Part shown: positions 50,841-58,789 of the stretch, piece after piece | Layout: each line of letters starts with the position of its first letter | Numbering within the stretch: the first letter of the stretch is position 1 | From: a virus | Virus record (IMG/VR): IMGVR_UViG_3300042549_010246 | Location: 20,706 to 84,705 of that record | Direction: 5' to 3' (one strand) | DNA: 64,000 nucleotides | Program-made: the position numbers and the translations under genes | Notes under the pieces: model-generated | The model's database searches: none | What the model was told of the DNA's origin: nothing | The model's input: the letters and a program-made list of their open reading frames with translations, nothing else

Positions 50841-51626
50841 TCAATCCTCTGTATATGCAAGTTTTGCATATAGTCCCTTTTTCGTAGGCTTTTTGTCATT
50901 TACAATAATAACCCTTTCTTCATCATCGAGAGTCAAAACTGCACCACCCTCAACTTGGTCATCAAAACTTAACGCTCTTGAACCTAAGGAATCTTTTGGC
51001 AACAGTTTCGACAATTGTTTCAGGACGATTTTTTTAAGCATCCAAAATTGACTGTCTTTTGCATCATTGAAATACAATTCATTCCTGTTTGGTAAATTGG
51101 CAACAATAGTTTCTAATTCTTTTTTTGACATCACCTTAAAAACCTTTTCTTCATCGCGGGTTTTTACCATTGCGTAAATGTGAGTAAGCGAAATGGATGT
51201 TCTCAAATCGTCTTTGGGTTTATGTCGTAAAATTGGCTCAAGTCCAAGTTCATAATCAAATTCATCCGCTTCGTGCACAGACTCGCACCAAATCGTTTTT
51301 ACGCCATTATTTCGCATCAGGAGTGTAATCACACCTTTGTATCCCAAAATAGGCTTAATATGCCCCTTATAAGGCAAAAAGAAGAACTCTCCAACAGAAG
51401 GATTGGGACTCAATCCTAATTCTGCGCAATGAATGATTGCCGCAAATAGGTTGCGTGGATTTTTTTGGAAGGCAAAGAGCATTTCTTCATTTCTTCTGAC
51501 TTCAGTTAAAACGACCTGTTTAAATTGCGCAGGTGAAATCGAATGACTTTTTAACAAATCAACCAACACCTTTTGTTCAAAGGTGTCAAGTTGTATGCTG
51601 AATTTAGTTAGTAGTGCGTTATCCAT
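50841..51626 (-). CDS. recT: RecT-family single-strand annealing protein
   Basis: 261 residues, the usual RecT length. FQKNPRNLFAAIIHCAELGLSPNPSVGEFFFLPY (read in parts, about 54-87), then KPILGYKGVITLLMR, and a later DSQFWMLKKIVLKQL segment are the conserved core of phage RecT proteins. It would anneal single strands during recombination-dependent replication. It is the last gene of a leftward operon that also encodes a Cas4-like nuclease, the expected exonuclease partner, although two genes lie between them. Confidence 0.92.
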   Translation of the reverse strand: MDNALLTKFSIQLDTFEQKVLVDLLKSHSISPAQFKQVVLTEVRRNEEMLFAFQKNPRNLFAAIIHCAELGLSPNPSVGEFFFLPYKGHIKPILGYKGVITLLMRNNGVKTIWCESVHEADEFDYELGLEPILRHKPKDDLRTSISLTHIYAMVKTRDEEKVFKVMSKKELETIVANLPNRNELYFNDAKDSQFWMLKKIVLKQLSKLLPKDSLGSRALSFDDQVEGGAVLTLDDEERVIIVNDKKPTKKGLYAKLAYTED

Positions 51627-51633
51627 TTTTATA

Positions 51634-51849
51634 TTATTGCGATTGTAAAATACTAAGAGCCTCTTTCATTAGTCTGACTTTCTTTAAGTCATCCTGTGTG
51701 TACCCGTGAATGTCAAGGATGCGATTAAATGTTGTCATTTTTTGCTTCAGAATGTCAATTGAATCGGACAATGATTCATTTACAAGCAACTCATTTACAA
51801 TTTGTGTGGCTTCTTTACAATCAGGGAAAGGAATAAAATTTTCGTTCAT
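51634..51849 (-). CDS. Hypothetical helical protein, 71 aa
   Basis: Acidic and helical, no membrane segment, no motif. Its start overlaps the stop of the upstream gene by one base and it ends seven bases before recT. Possibly a partner of RecT, but only position suggests it. Confidence 0.78.
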   Translation of the reverse strand: MNENFIPFPDCKEATQIVNELLVNESLSDSIDILKQKMTTFNRILDIHGYTQDDLKKVRLMKEALSILQSQ

Positions 51850-53066
51850 TATGGCTTGGGATTAATATCAATGAGTGATTTTTGACCGATGTGAATGAAT
51901 AAATTGTCTTTGGTTAAAATCTGTTGCCTGTTTGGATATTCATCCGCAAATGTCAATTCCCATCCGTGGTCTTTGTGAAATATTTTATTCTCGAAAACAC
52001 GTCTGCGAAAAATTGAAGGATTGTTACCATAGTTGTTCATTTTAACTTCTTGCCATTTTAAAAATCCATTTTGCATTTCGTAAAAGTGCCTGTAATCTTT
52101 AGGGAAAGGGTTTTTCCAATAATATTCGTTCACAGAAGTTTCGGCTTTAATTTCATCCGTCTGAATATCAAATACCTGTGAAAACATAATTTGGTCAAAT
52201 GCGGAATGCTTTTTCAAATAGTTAATGTGTTTACCCAAATCAAGAGGTCTTACGGATTCCCAATCATCTTCAAGTAAAAATACAAACTCACTTGGACCCA
52301 TCAAATGTTTAATCATATTGAATTTGTCAACGTAATCAAATTGACCATTATTGTTGAAAGTAATCAAATGGGCTTTTTCACCAAACAAGGCATCCAAATA
52401 TAATTCCATTTTATATCGCTCTTCAGAAGTACTTCGGTCATCTAAAACCCAAACTTCATTGAACATTGTACGGTAGTTTGGATTGTGTTTTTGTAGCGAT
52501 TTGAGAGTCCGCATAAAGTAATCAAAACGTCTCCCTGAAGAAATTATCAAGTTAGGGGCAACGTGAGGCTCATAATTAATGTAATAGCCATATTCGTCAT
52601 CTCCGAATAATAACTTCAAATTTGGGTATCGGCTTGCCATTATTTCGGGTGTTAAATCGGGCTGATGGTGTGTCTCATAAATATTGCCTTCATATTCACC
52701 TTGTTCATCTAAATAAGGAACAGCAACTAAACATTTGATGTTGTACGTCTCGATTTGACCCATCAATAATGTTGCATCAGATGGCGTAAGATGTTCAAGT
52801 ACATCTCCCAAAATAAGATAATCATACATTAAAATATTGACTGTCATAATGTTTTGCTGATAAATGGTATTATATTTAGAAGCAAGGTTAAATTGAGCAA
52901 TGTAAGGGTCCCAAATTTCAACAGCATCCATTGGGATTTTTAAAAGGTCTGCATAAGTCCCTGAACCCGCTCCAACATCAAGGACGCGGGGATTTGAGGT
53001 GTTTTGGAGTTCTAAGAGGATGTGCTCTCGAACATTGTGCTTGAATTTATTGTATGAGTATGGCAT
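51849..53066 (-). CDS. SAM methyltransferase fused to a GT2-type glycosyltransferase, 405 aa
   Basis: Residues about 15-165 form a class I methyltransferase with RVLDVGAGSGTYADLL (28-43) and a YLILGDVLEHL strand (85-95). Residues about 172-400 look like a family-2 transferase: LIISSGRRFDYFMRTL (174-189), VWVLDDRSTS (207-216), and LLEDDWES, the probable metal-binding DD, followed by an acceptor region. It lies between recombination genes, yet joins the same two activities as the fibre-side enzymes. Target may be a virion glycan or modified DNA. Confidence 0.83.
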   Translation of the reverse strand: MPYSYNKFKHNVREHILLELQNTSNPRVLDVGAGSGTYADLLKIPMDAVEIWDPYIAQFNLASKYNTIYQQNIMTVNILMYDYLILGDVLEHLTPSDATLLMGQIETYNIKCLVAVPYLDEQGEYEGNIYETHHQPDLTPEIMASRYPNLKLLFGDDEYGYYINYEPHVAPNLIISSGRRFDYFMRTLKSLQKHNPNYRTMFNEVWVLDDRSTSEERYKMELYLDALFGEKAHLITFNNNGQFDYVDKFNMIKHLMGPSEFVFLLEDDWESVRPLDLGKHINYLKKHSAFDQIMFSQVFDIQTDEIKAETSVNEYYWKNPFPKDYRHFYEMQNGFLKWQEVKMNNYGNNPSIFRRRVFENKIFHKDHGWELTFADEYPNRQQILTKDNLFIHIGQKSLIDINPKP

Positions 53067-53067
53067 A

Positions 53068-53862
53068 TTAGTAAAACACTTGTTTAATTTTGGGTAACAG
53101 GGCGCGTTGAGGGCAAGTCTCGTTTAAATGACATTTGTTGCATCTTTTCATCTCAGGATATGCTTTCCATCCATTTGCTGATTTGATTTCTCTTTTAAGT
53201 GCTTGAGAGACATTTTTCACCCCTTCTAAATGCTCCATCTCCTTGCTTGGGTCTACCAACACTTCAAAAATGCGAACATCCATTGGGTCTTTGGTATTGA
53301 ATACAAAAAAGTAAAAAGGCACATCCGTGGTTTTAAATTTTTCTTTAGCAATAATTTTGTAATGAACTGCCTGAGTCAAAATCTTTTCCTTTTGCTCAAG
53401 GAAGTCTTCGTGCCAACCCATTTCATTCCATTTGTCATCTACCAAGCCCGAATATTTCAAATCGATGATACACTTCTTTCCATTCCACTTTGCAATAATA
53501 TCGGTTGTGCAAGACATATTCAATTTTGAACTCACCAATTTCTTTCCAAAACTGAGAATTTTGATGTTCATCGCTTTGAAAATTGCTTTGCAAAAAATCG
53601 AACTTTGAAATGCTCTTTCGTAATCTTCTGAAAGTTTTTCTTTTGCGGTTCCTTTGTACACTTTATCGGGCTCAGGCGGTGTTCCATCACCATAAGCGGG
53701 AAGTCCTCCCGTGGCCATATATTCGAAATATTGACCAAGTTTCATTGCTTTAGTGGGTGTAGATTGAATACCGTCGAGGTATTTTGCTTTCACAACTAAG
53801 CCACACTCTTCCTTTACCTTGTATTCGGCAAAAGATTTCATAAAGGATTGACTAATTTTCAT
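53068..53862 (-). CDS. Cas4-like Fe-S PD-(D/E)XK exonuclease
   Basis: 264 residues. The nuclease core shows D121, then I-D134-L-K136, and a QAVHY motif (164-168), the order of RecB/Cas4-type nucleases. The C-terminus has C241-x2-C244-x5-C250, the Cas4/AddB triple, and an N-terminal Cys (C20) could supply the fourth iron-sulfur ligand. It would resect DNA ends to load the RecT protein encoded in the same operon. No CRISPR array or other cas gene is visible, so a replication or recombination role is favoured. Confidence 0.86.
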   Translation of the reverse strand: MKISQSFMKSFAEYKVKEECGLVVKAKYLDGIQSTPTKAMKLGQYFEYMATGGLPAYGDGTPPEPDKVYKGTAKEKLSEDYERAFQSSIFCKAIFKAMNIKILSFGKKLVSSKLNMSCTTDIIAKWNGKKCIIDLKYSGLVDDKWNEMGWHEDFLEQKEKILTQAVHYKIIAKEKFKTTDVPFYFFVFNTKDPMDVRIFEVLVDPSKEMEHLEGVKNVSQALKREIKSANGWKAYPEMKRCNKCHLNETCPQRALLPKIKQVFY

Positions 53863-54067
53863 TTGGGTTATGTTTTAAAAAATAAGTTTTGAAAAATGAA
53901 TCGCTTACGCTCATTTGTACTAAAATCAGATTGCTCCAATTAATTGCAGCGTAGAATTTGCCGTCTTTTTTTCGGAGCAGTACATCAAAACGTCGGCATA
54001 CAAAATATTTGTTCTCTTCTGTCGCTGACAGGGCTTTGGTAAAATACTCTTCTACGGTGTTTTCCAT
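53852..54067 (-). CDS. Hypothetical small protein, 71 aa
   Basis: Mixed alpha/beta, aromatic-rich, with a FVCRRFDVLLRKKDGKFYA strand-turn-strand. Overlaps the nuclease gene by 11 bases and the upstream P-loop gene by 16. No family recognised. Confidence 0.75.
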   Translation of the reverse strand: MENTVEEYFTKALSATEENKYFVCRRFDVLLRKKDGKFYAAINWSNLILVQMSVSDSFFKTYFLKHNPNEN

Positions 54068-54540
54068 AAGGGTAAAATATCAATTAGGGTTTGCCCCTGA
54101 TTCAATACATAGCAATTTGATTCCCGTTGACGTTCAATCAACCAATCGTCCCAATTGTCCATTACAAGTGTTATCAAACTTTGGGGTGATTCACGTTGTT
54201 GCATTCTTTTGTAATATTCTTTTTTACAATTCAATGCAGGAATTACAATTGTAAAATCTATGTAGTTTTGCTGCATACACTCACGAACATTTTCGTGACT
54301 ACTCACAAACACGAAATCAAGAAAATCGTGCTTAATTTGAAATTTAATGTGGTCAATATAGTTTTGTGGGAAAGCAGGATTTGGTATTCTTGCCCCATTA
54401 TCCGTTTTAAGGAAATCGCCATTAGGGTCCGTAAGCCAATTCCATTGACTTGAATCACAGTCAACACACATAAAATTGGAATTGCGAGCCGCATAGGTCT
54501 TTCCAATCGCGGGAAATCCTGATATTATTTTTGTAGCCAT
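54052..54540 (-). CDS. Small P-loop protein, nucleotide/nucleoside-kinase-like, 162 aa
   Basis: SGFPAIGKTYA (7-17) is a Walker A loop and MCVDCDSSQWNW (24-35) follows as in dNMP-kinase-like proteins; DFVFVSSHENVRECM is the next strand-helix. The C-terminal half is helical with a VMDNWDDW segment. Such small kinase-like proteins with unknown substrates are frequent in phages. It overlaps both neighbours. Confidence 0.78.
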   Translation of the reverse strand: MATKIISGFPAIGKTYAARNSNFMCVDCDSSQWNWLTDPNGDFLKTDNGARIPNPAFPQNYIDHIKFQIKHDFLDFVFVSSHENVRECMQQNYIDFTIVIPALNCKKEYYKRMQQRESPQSLITLVMDNWDDWLIERQRESNCYVLNQGQTLIDILPLWKTP

Positions 54541-54794
54541 AAAAAATTACGGGTGTTAAAACCGATTTGATAATTTACTTCTTGATTAAATTTTGGGCGA
54601 TTTTGCTCAATAAATTCAACTTCAAGTTGTTTGACATACACATCAAGCCATTCGCGTGCTTGAGAAGGAGTCTCAAAACTGCGGGATGGCTGTTTAATAA
54701 GAGGCAACCATAACAGATTAAAAATTCTTCTGTCAATCACGTACCCCCCTTGCGAAAATTCGCGAATTCGGAATTGTAGTTTTTTTGTTTTCAT
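54525..54794 (-). CDS. Hypothetical protein, 89 aa
   Basis: Basic N-terminus with short strands (KLQFRIREFSQGGYVIDRR), then a helix with a Trp (AREWLDVYVKQLEVEF). No membrane segment. Overlaps its neighbours by 16 and four bases. Unknown function. Confidence 0.77.
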   Translation of the reverse strand: MKTKKLQFRIREFSQGGYVIDRRIFNLLWLPLIKQPSRSFETPSQAREWLDVYVKQLEVEFIEQNRPKFNQEVNYQIGFNTRNFLWLQK

Positions 54795-55045
54795 ATGTTA
54801 GTTGTTTTTTTGGACCAACCCCTTCCATTCCACATCACTTGACCCGTTTTTGTTTCTTTAACGCTCACATCAATCACAAGAGTCTCAGAAGTCTCTCTAA
54901 CCAAATTTGTCAATATATAACCTTTGTCTTTAAAATGGTCATCGTTACATACTTTTTCAAGGACCGCTCTTGCACTGTGCTTATTATGCGCCTCTACGCT
55001 TATTGGCTTGTCGATGTCAAGGAAATAATACTTGTAGATTTTCAT
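54791..55045 (-). CDS. Hypothetical protein, 84 aa; first gene of the recT operon
   Basis: Alternating strands and one helix (AHNKHSARAVLEKV), ending in a VMWNGRGW segment. It starts about 40 bases after the terminator of the upstream leftward unit, so the recT operon should begin here; I see no TAnnTTTG element in that short interval. Function unknown. Confidence 0.77.
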   Translation of the reverse strand: MKIYKYYFLDIDKPISVEAHNKHSARAVLEKVCNDDHFKDKGYILTNLVRETSETLVIDVSVKETKTGQVMWNGRGWSKKTTNI

Positions 55046-55083
55046 TAACTTCGAAGTGATTTACTGTAATGGTAAGTCGTGTG

Positions 55084-55117
55084 AAAAGGGGGAGTTTTGC
55101 CAACTTACTCCCCTTTT
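55084..55117 (-). terminator. Leftward Rho-independent terminator
   Basis: On the minus strand AAAAGGGGAGT pairs with ACTCCCC(C)TTTT with one bulged base and an 11-base loop; the stem ends in TTTT. It lies directly after the stop of the 55119-55457 gene and separates the upstream leftward unit from the recT operon. Confidence 0.8.
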
Positions 55118-55118
55118 A

Positions 55119-55457
55119 TTATTTTCCGTAACCCAAATCTTTTTTTACCACCCTTGTGTGTTTTTGACGCGATAACCATTGCTCTCCGCGCAAATTAGGA
55201 TTCTCTTCTTGAACCTTTTGCCATTGGCGGGCAATAGATGCTTGGTGGTCAAATTTTCCATCAGCATAATGAGTAAAAAACTCGGTTGCGCTTAATGTCT
55301 TAAAATCAATTTGATTGGTGGGGCCATTAATATGAAACCAATAGTTGCATATTGTTCGAAGTAAATTGTCACGGAGGGTTGCGTCCGATTCCAATAGAAG
55401 TTTTACATTGTGTTTTACGTCACCACGTTTTCCGTTTATTTTAAATGCTTGTGTCAT
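55119..55457 (-). CDS. Hypothetical protein, 112 aa
   Basis: Helical, basic, with a Trp/His-rich middle (NYWFHINGPTNQ) and a C-terminal EQWLSRQKHTRVVKKDLGYGK tail, read in parts. No membrane segment. It overlaps the upstream gene by four bases and is followed by a terminator. Unknown function; nucleic-acid binding possible from its charge. Confidence 0.78.
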   Translation of the reverse strand: MTQAFKINGKRGDVKHNVKLLLESDATLRDNLLRTICNYWFHINGPTNQIDFKTLSATEFFTHYADGKFDHQASIARQWQKVQEENPNLRGEQWLSRQKHTRVVKKDLGYGK

Positions 55458-55837
55458 AAGTCAAATGAATCAATATCAAAAAATTGAATATGGTCTTTAA
55501 TGTTGTCAAAAATTTGTCGGTGGGCTACAGACTCACCGTCTTTGTCACAACCGATTATTAAACCGTTGTTAAAAAATGGTCCATAGACGTTGTCTTTAGC
55601 GGCTTGGAATGCAAACGCACCTTTAATATAGCCGTCGCCTTTGACAAGACTTTCCTCGTCAACAAAACAAGTGTCTATATGCGATTTAGATTCAACAGCA
55701 GAAACAATTGGTAGGTAAAAACCTTTTTCAATCATTTCGCATTCAAGACCTAACGCATCATACATAGATTGTAGGCCACCTTCGATTTCGATTTCGTAAA
55801 CCTCTTTGCTTACTACGTCAATTTTGATACATTTCAT
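55454..55837 (-). CDS. DUF3846-like hypothetical protein, 127 aa
   Basis: An N-terminal strand pair with EIEGGLQSMYDALG and a later FFNNGLIIGCDKDGES turn (about 88-103) faintly resemble DUF3846 proteins of phages and plasmids, which are uncharacterised. The match is from pattern memory only. It lies five bases downstream of a small zinc-ribbon-like gene in the same leftward unit. Confidence 0.72.
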   Translation of the reverse strand: MKCIKIDVVSKEVYEIEIEGGLQSMYDALGLECEMIEKGFYLPIVSAVESKSHIDTCFVDEESLVKGDGYIKGAFAFQAAKDNVYGPFFNNGLIIGCDKDGESVAHRQIFDNIKDHIQFFDIDSFDL

Positions 55838-55841
55838 ATTT

Positions 55842-56012
55842 TTATCTTTTGGGTTTTAAGTTGTTCATCAATATTGAAATCCTTGCAGGTATGACAAATT
55901 CCATATTGCAGGAATCGCAACACTTGCCTAATACGTTTAATGGAAACGAATTGTTTCCGTGGCCCACAAATAGCACGTGGCAAATAGGGCATTTTTTTAG
56001 AGAGTTTCCCAT
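55842..56012 (-). CDS. Zinc-ribbon-like microprotein, 56 aa
   Basis: Read on the minus strand from ATG at 56012 to TAA at 55844-55842. KKCPICHV (6-13) and GKCCDSCNM (29-37) give two C-x2-C pairs (C8/C11 and C32/C35) about 20 residues apart, the form of a small zinc ribbon. The C-terminus is basic (NLKPKR). It fills an otherwise empty interval with good spacing to its neighbour. May be a regulator or a nucleic-acid-binding accessory. Confidence 0.72.
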   Translation of the reverse strand: MGNSLKKCPICHVLFVGHGNNSFPLNVLGKCCDSCNMEFVIPARISILMNNLKPKR

Positions 56013-56081
56013 TGTTTTCGATTTTTACAATTCAATATTACAAACAAAAACTTATTTTGCAAAATAATTTTTGTGAATGGA

Positions 56082-56489
56082 TTAAAATTTTATTGAAAAG
56101 GGTAAAAAGTCGGGTTGAGGCTCCAAATACTTTTTCAATTCGTTGTAAATAACGATTGCCGTAAGTCTATCAGAGGCCATTTTTTTGCCTTTGAAAAATA
56201 ACGATGCTTCTTCTTTTACGGTGTCGATGCATCCAAAACAATAAGTTCTTTTAGATACAGGTGATGCATTCAATTGATAAGGTTGCAGTACAGCAAACTC
56301 TTGTCCACTTTCTTCGTATTTGTAGTAATTAAAGAAATACCCATTCAATCTTATTTCCTTCGCAACTGAGTCATTAAATATCAGTCGGTTTCTCTCTACT
56401 ACATTCTTACCATCATTTGTAAGGTAGTCCAACATTGTTGCTCGGTCCAAAACCTTTTCGAAACGCATAGGTGTAAGTTGTAAATTCAT
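56082..56489 (-). CDS. Hypothetical protein, 135 aa
   Basis: Alpha/beta pattern with strands such as YFFNYYKYEESGQEFAVLQPY (read in parts) and YCFGCIDTVKEE, and a helix with SDRLTAIVIYNELKKYL near the end. No recognised motif. Five bases downstream of the polymerase-like gene, so probably co-expressed with it. Confidence 0.77.
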   Translation of the reverse strand: MNLQLTPMRFEKVLDRATMLDYLTNDGKNVVERNRLIFNDSVAKEIRLNGYFFNYYKYEESGQEFAVLQPYQLNASPVSKRTYCFGCIDTVKEEASLFFKGKKMASDRLTAIVIYNELKKYLEPQPDFLPFSIKF

Positions 56490-56494
56490 ATTTT

Positions 56495-57226
56495 TTAATA
56501 TTCTAACTGTTTATAAGAAAATTGCTCGGCATCCAAGTACTCGTACACTTTACGACGATTATCTGCGGTGTCTCGGTAATAAATGCAATCAGTTCGGTAA
56601 GCCTCAAAATCATTACCAAGTATTTCTGCAATCGATGACATCATTTCAAAGCATTTGTACCTGATACCACGGTACAGCAGATTAATTCTTGGGTCTTCAC
56701 ATTCAATAATAATAGGTTTGTTTTGCTTGACACCATTTTGAAATTCCTGATAAGCAACGCTTCTGCCTAAAACTGCAAGTGCAGCCAATCGAATTACTTT
56801 CCAATCGTTTCCTTGCGCTTTATTAAAAGTGTTGTCGCTGATGATTCCAAGTTTATGTGCAATTACCCAATATGCACTATTGATATCGGTCCCCGTGATA
56901 ACCCCATAGGAAGCATCGTAATCATAATTGGTTTGGTTTACAGGATATTTATCGGGAACCGTCCAATTTGGATTTTGCTTCAAAAACTTTATAGCATCAT
57001 TTTTCACCAACTTGAATATGAACAACTTGTTTGCAGGGAAACTTTTTGTGTCTCGACTTTTGTAAATCGTTTCAACACCCTGATAAACAATCTGAGTCAT
57101 AAACTTAGTTTCGCGGTAAATGAAATTTTCACCCATTTTTACCAAACGATTCATCACCGATTTGGGATTTGCACTTGGTTGAAAACGACTTTCAATAATG
57201 CCAAAGGTTTCGCTCTTTTTTGCCAT
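56495..57226 (-). CDS. Minimal family-B-DNA-polymerase-palm-like protein, 243 aa
   Basis: Three segments follow one another as motifs A, B and C of family-B DNA polymerases: GTDINSAYW (112-120), K143-x2-R-L-x6-G154 (KVIRLAALAVLG), and AYRTDCIYY (209-217) with Asp213 where the catalytic YxDTDS Asp would be. Asp114 would be the motif-A Asp. At 243 residues there is no room for an exonuclease domain or full fingers and thumb. It could be a reduced polymerase or primase or an inactive descendant. The assignment rests on my reading of three short motifs and is uncertain. ATG at 57226 lies about 30 bases after a promoter-like element. Confidence 0.55.
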   Translation of the reverse strand: MAKKSETFGIIESRFQPSANPKSVMNRLVKMGENFIYRETKFMTQIVYQGVETIYKSRDTKSFPANKLFIFKLVKNDAIKFLKQNPNWTVPDKYPVNQTNYDYDASYGVITGTDINSAYWVIAHKLGIISDNTFNKAQGNDWKVIRLAALAVLGRSVAYQEFQNGVKQNKPIIIECEDPRINLLYRGIRYKCFEMMSSIAEILGNDFEAYRTDCIYYRDTADNRRKVYEYLDAEQFSYKQLEY

Positions 57227-57262
57227 TGTGATTTACGAAATTAAGCAAACAAATATTATTTT

Positions 57263-57270
57263 CAAAAATA
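57263..57270 (-). promoter_or_regulatory. Leftward TAnnTTTG promoter element
   Basis: On the minus strand TATTTTTG is followed by a predicted start near 57256 and ATG at 57226. No good -33 TTG. It would allow the 55.1-57.2 kb genes to be expressed apart from the 57276-58319 gene. Confidence 0.5.
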
Positions 57271-57275
57271 ATTTA

Positions 57276-58319
57276 TCAAACTTGTCCACCACGTTTGAAT
57301 TTTTCAATAGCGGCTGTTGTTTGAGCAATAATTGTTGCCCGTTCTGCCAAGAATTCTTTCTTGGTCAAAACCTTCGAATCAAAAAGTGCTTTTGAATCAG
57401 CCAACAAACGCTCTTGACGGTCAAGTGCTTTTTGAATATTTTCCGCACGACGCTTGTCAAATTTAGGTTCGGCTTTTACCTTAGGTTCTTTTTTGACTTC
57501 CTCCTCTTTTGGAGCAACTTTTTTTGTCGGTCTCTCTCTTCCACGAATGTCCTTTTTACGAGCCTTTTCCCTTTTTTGTTTTCCAAGTTCTTTTCTACGT
57601 TTGACAATCTCCCTACGTCGCGCCCTACGTTCTTCCAAAGTTTCTTCAGACAAAACCATTGGTTGCGCCTCTTCAAAAGTCTCAGAAGGCGGTACCTGTT
57701 GTCCACCGACAAAAAGAGTGAATTGAATGAAATAAGAATCGGGCCGTCCATCGTCTTGCATATTTGGCCTAACCCGAACTTCTCCCTCCCAATATGGCTC
57801 CGACTCATTCTCGGGCATTTCCCCCTGAATATAATCGCGAACACTTTCAATGATGTCATTTAACCCACTACCCTCATATGTGTATTCGCTTAATTCTATA
57901 ATACCTGTGCTACCGTACTCTCCCGCATTGACTTCAAATCGTAAATTTTTACCTCCTGTTTCAGCGGTTAAATCCACGTCAATAAAATTGTCCAAATCAA
58001 ACCAAAACACACCACTCAAAAGAGTGACGGGAATACTCAATGGATTGACAAAATCACCGACGTTAATTACACCTGAACCTGTTAAGGCACGGTCAACTGA
58101 TTCACGGATGTCGGCAACTTTAACTTCACGGCTACTAAGCCCTTTATACTCGGGATAGATTTTTTCTTTAATAAAGGCGGTCAGGTCTTTTCCCTTTAAA
58201 GGTTTTTCCTGTTTTTCAAGTTCTTTAGAAACTGTTTTTCGAACCTTTTGATAAAGTCTCGAGGCCCGCGCAATCTTTTTGCGAGTTGCTTGGGTTACTT
58301 TTTTTTTCTTGTTAGCCAT
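57276..58319 (-). CDS. Lys-rich protein with beta domain and coiled-coil tail, 347 aa
   Basis: A basic helical start (1-65), a central strand-rich domain (about 85-215) with WFDLDNFIDVDL and GQQVPPSETFEE, then a very basic, charged helical region (about 230-300; ERRARRREIVKRRKELGKQ, read in parts) and a C-terminal coiled coil ending GGQV. No family recognised. The high charge suggests nucleic-acid binding. Confidence 0.8.
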   Translation of the reverse strand: MANKKKKVTQATRKKIARASRLYQKVRKTVSKELEKQEKPLKGKDLTAFIKEKIYPEYKGLSSREVKVADIRESVDRALTGSGVINVGDFVNPLSIPVTLLSGVFWFDLDNFIDVDLTAETGGKNLRFEVNAGEYGSTGIIELSEYTYEGSGLNDIIESVRDYIQGEMPENESEPYWEGEVRVRPNMQDDGRPDSYFIQFTLFVGGQQVPPSETFEEAQPMVLSEETLEERRARRREIVKRRKELGKQKREKARKKDIRGRERPTKKVAPKEEEVKKEPKVKAEPKFDKRRAENIQKALDRQERLLADSKALFDSKVLTKKEFLAERATIIAQTTAAIEKFKRGGQV

Positions 58320-58397
58320 TGGTGAAGGGATGCGAAGTTATAGTTTGTTGTATATGCGAGCAAATAATTTTTTACACCATCGTGTTATACCCTGTGT

Positions 58398-58631
58398 TTA
58401 TGAGGGTTTGTGCTCTAATATACCTTGCTCATTTATATCGACATCAACAAGCATTATTACCAATCGTTTTGCAGGGTTTTCCGTGTCTTGAAATACTACG
58501 GGCCTGTTTTTGGAAAACAATAAACTGACTGACATATCCTTTGGATTGCTTATCGTGTCCGTCCAAGGGTTTGACATTACTTCGAAAAATTCTTCGTTAC
58601 CAAGTGTGATTTTAAATGCGGTGTGTTTCAT
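58398..58631 (-). CDS. Hypothetical protein, 77 aa
   Basis: Small soluble protein; strands FKITLGNEEFFEVM and RLVIMLVDVDINE flank a polar middle. It stands at the head of the leftward arm, 78 bases before the next leftward gene, and starts seven bases from a rightward promoter-like element. No motif recognised. Confidence 0.7.
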   Translation of the reverse strand: MKHTAFKITLGNEEFFEVMSNPWTDTISNPKDMSVSLLFSKNRPVVFQDTENPAKRLVIMLVDVDINEQGILEHKPS

Positions 58632-58637
58632 ATTATG

Positions 58638-58700
58638 TATTTTTGCGTGTTATCCATTGTGATTAAGGGGTGGCCTTCGCTCAATTTGGCTGCCCCTTTT
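58638..58700 (+). promoter_or_regulatory. TAnnTTTG element followed by a terminator-like hairpin
   Basis: TATTTTTG at 58638-58645 predicts a rightward start near 58652. A hairpin follows at 58665-58698: AAGGGGTGGCC pairs with GGCTGCCCCTT, with two wobble pairs, and ends in TTTT. The combination would give a transcript of about 50 bases or an attenuated leader for the gene at 58790. The rest of the 58632-58789 interval is AT-rich and holds the second promoter. Confidence 0.4.
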
Positions 58701-58774
58701 CGATACAAAGATGTATTGAATTTCAAATCATCACCCGCACATTTTAGCCAACGCATACTTTTCTTTGTAAATGT

Positions 58775-58782
58775 TATATTTG
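58775..58782 (+). promoter_or_regulatory. TAnnTTTG promoter directly before the lysis region
   Basis: TATATTTG ends eight bases before ATG 58790. With transcription starting about seven bases after the element's centre, the message would have almost no leader. No -33 TTG at the usual spacing. Confidence 0.6.
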
Positions 58783-58789
58783 TAAGTAA

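Noticed and set aside
53068-53862. A CRISPR-Cas locus suggested by the Cas4-like nuclease
   Set aside because: No repeat-spacer array, cas1 or cas2 is visible, and the gene lies in an operon with recT.
55849-56067. A plus-strand frame of 72 codons between leftward genes
   Set aside because: It runs against the operon and has no leader, while the opposite strand carries a zinc-ribbon-like gene in the same place.
57414-58158. Overlapping plus-strand and second minus-strand frames opposite or inside the 347-residue gene
   Set aside because: They are low-complexity mirror images of Lys/Arg/Glu-rich codons and have no leader or recognisable domain.
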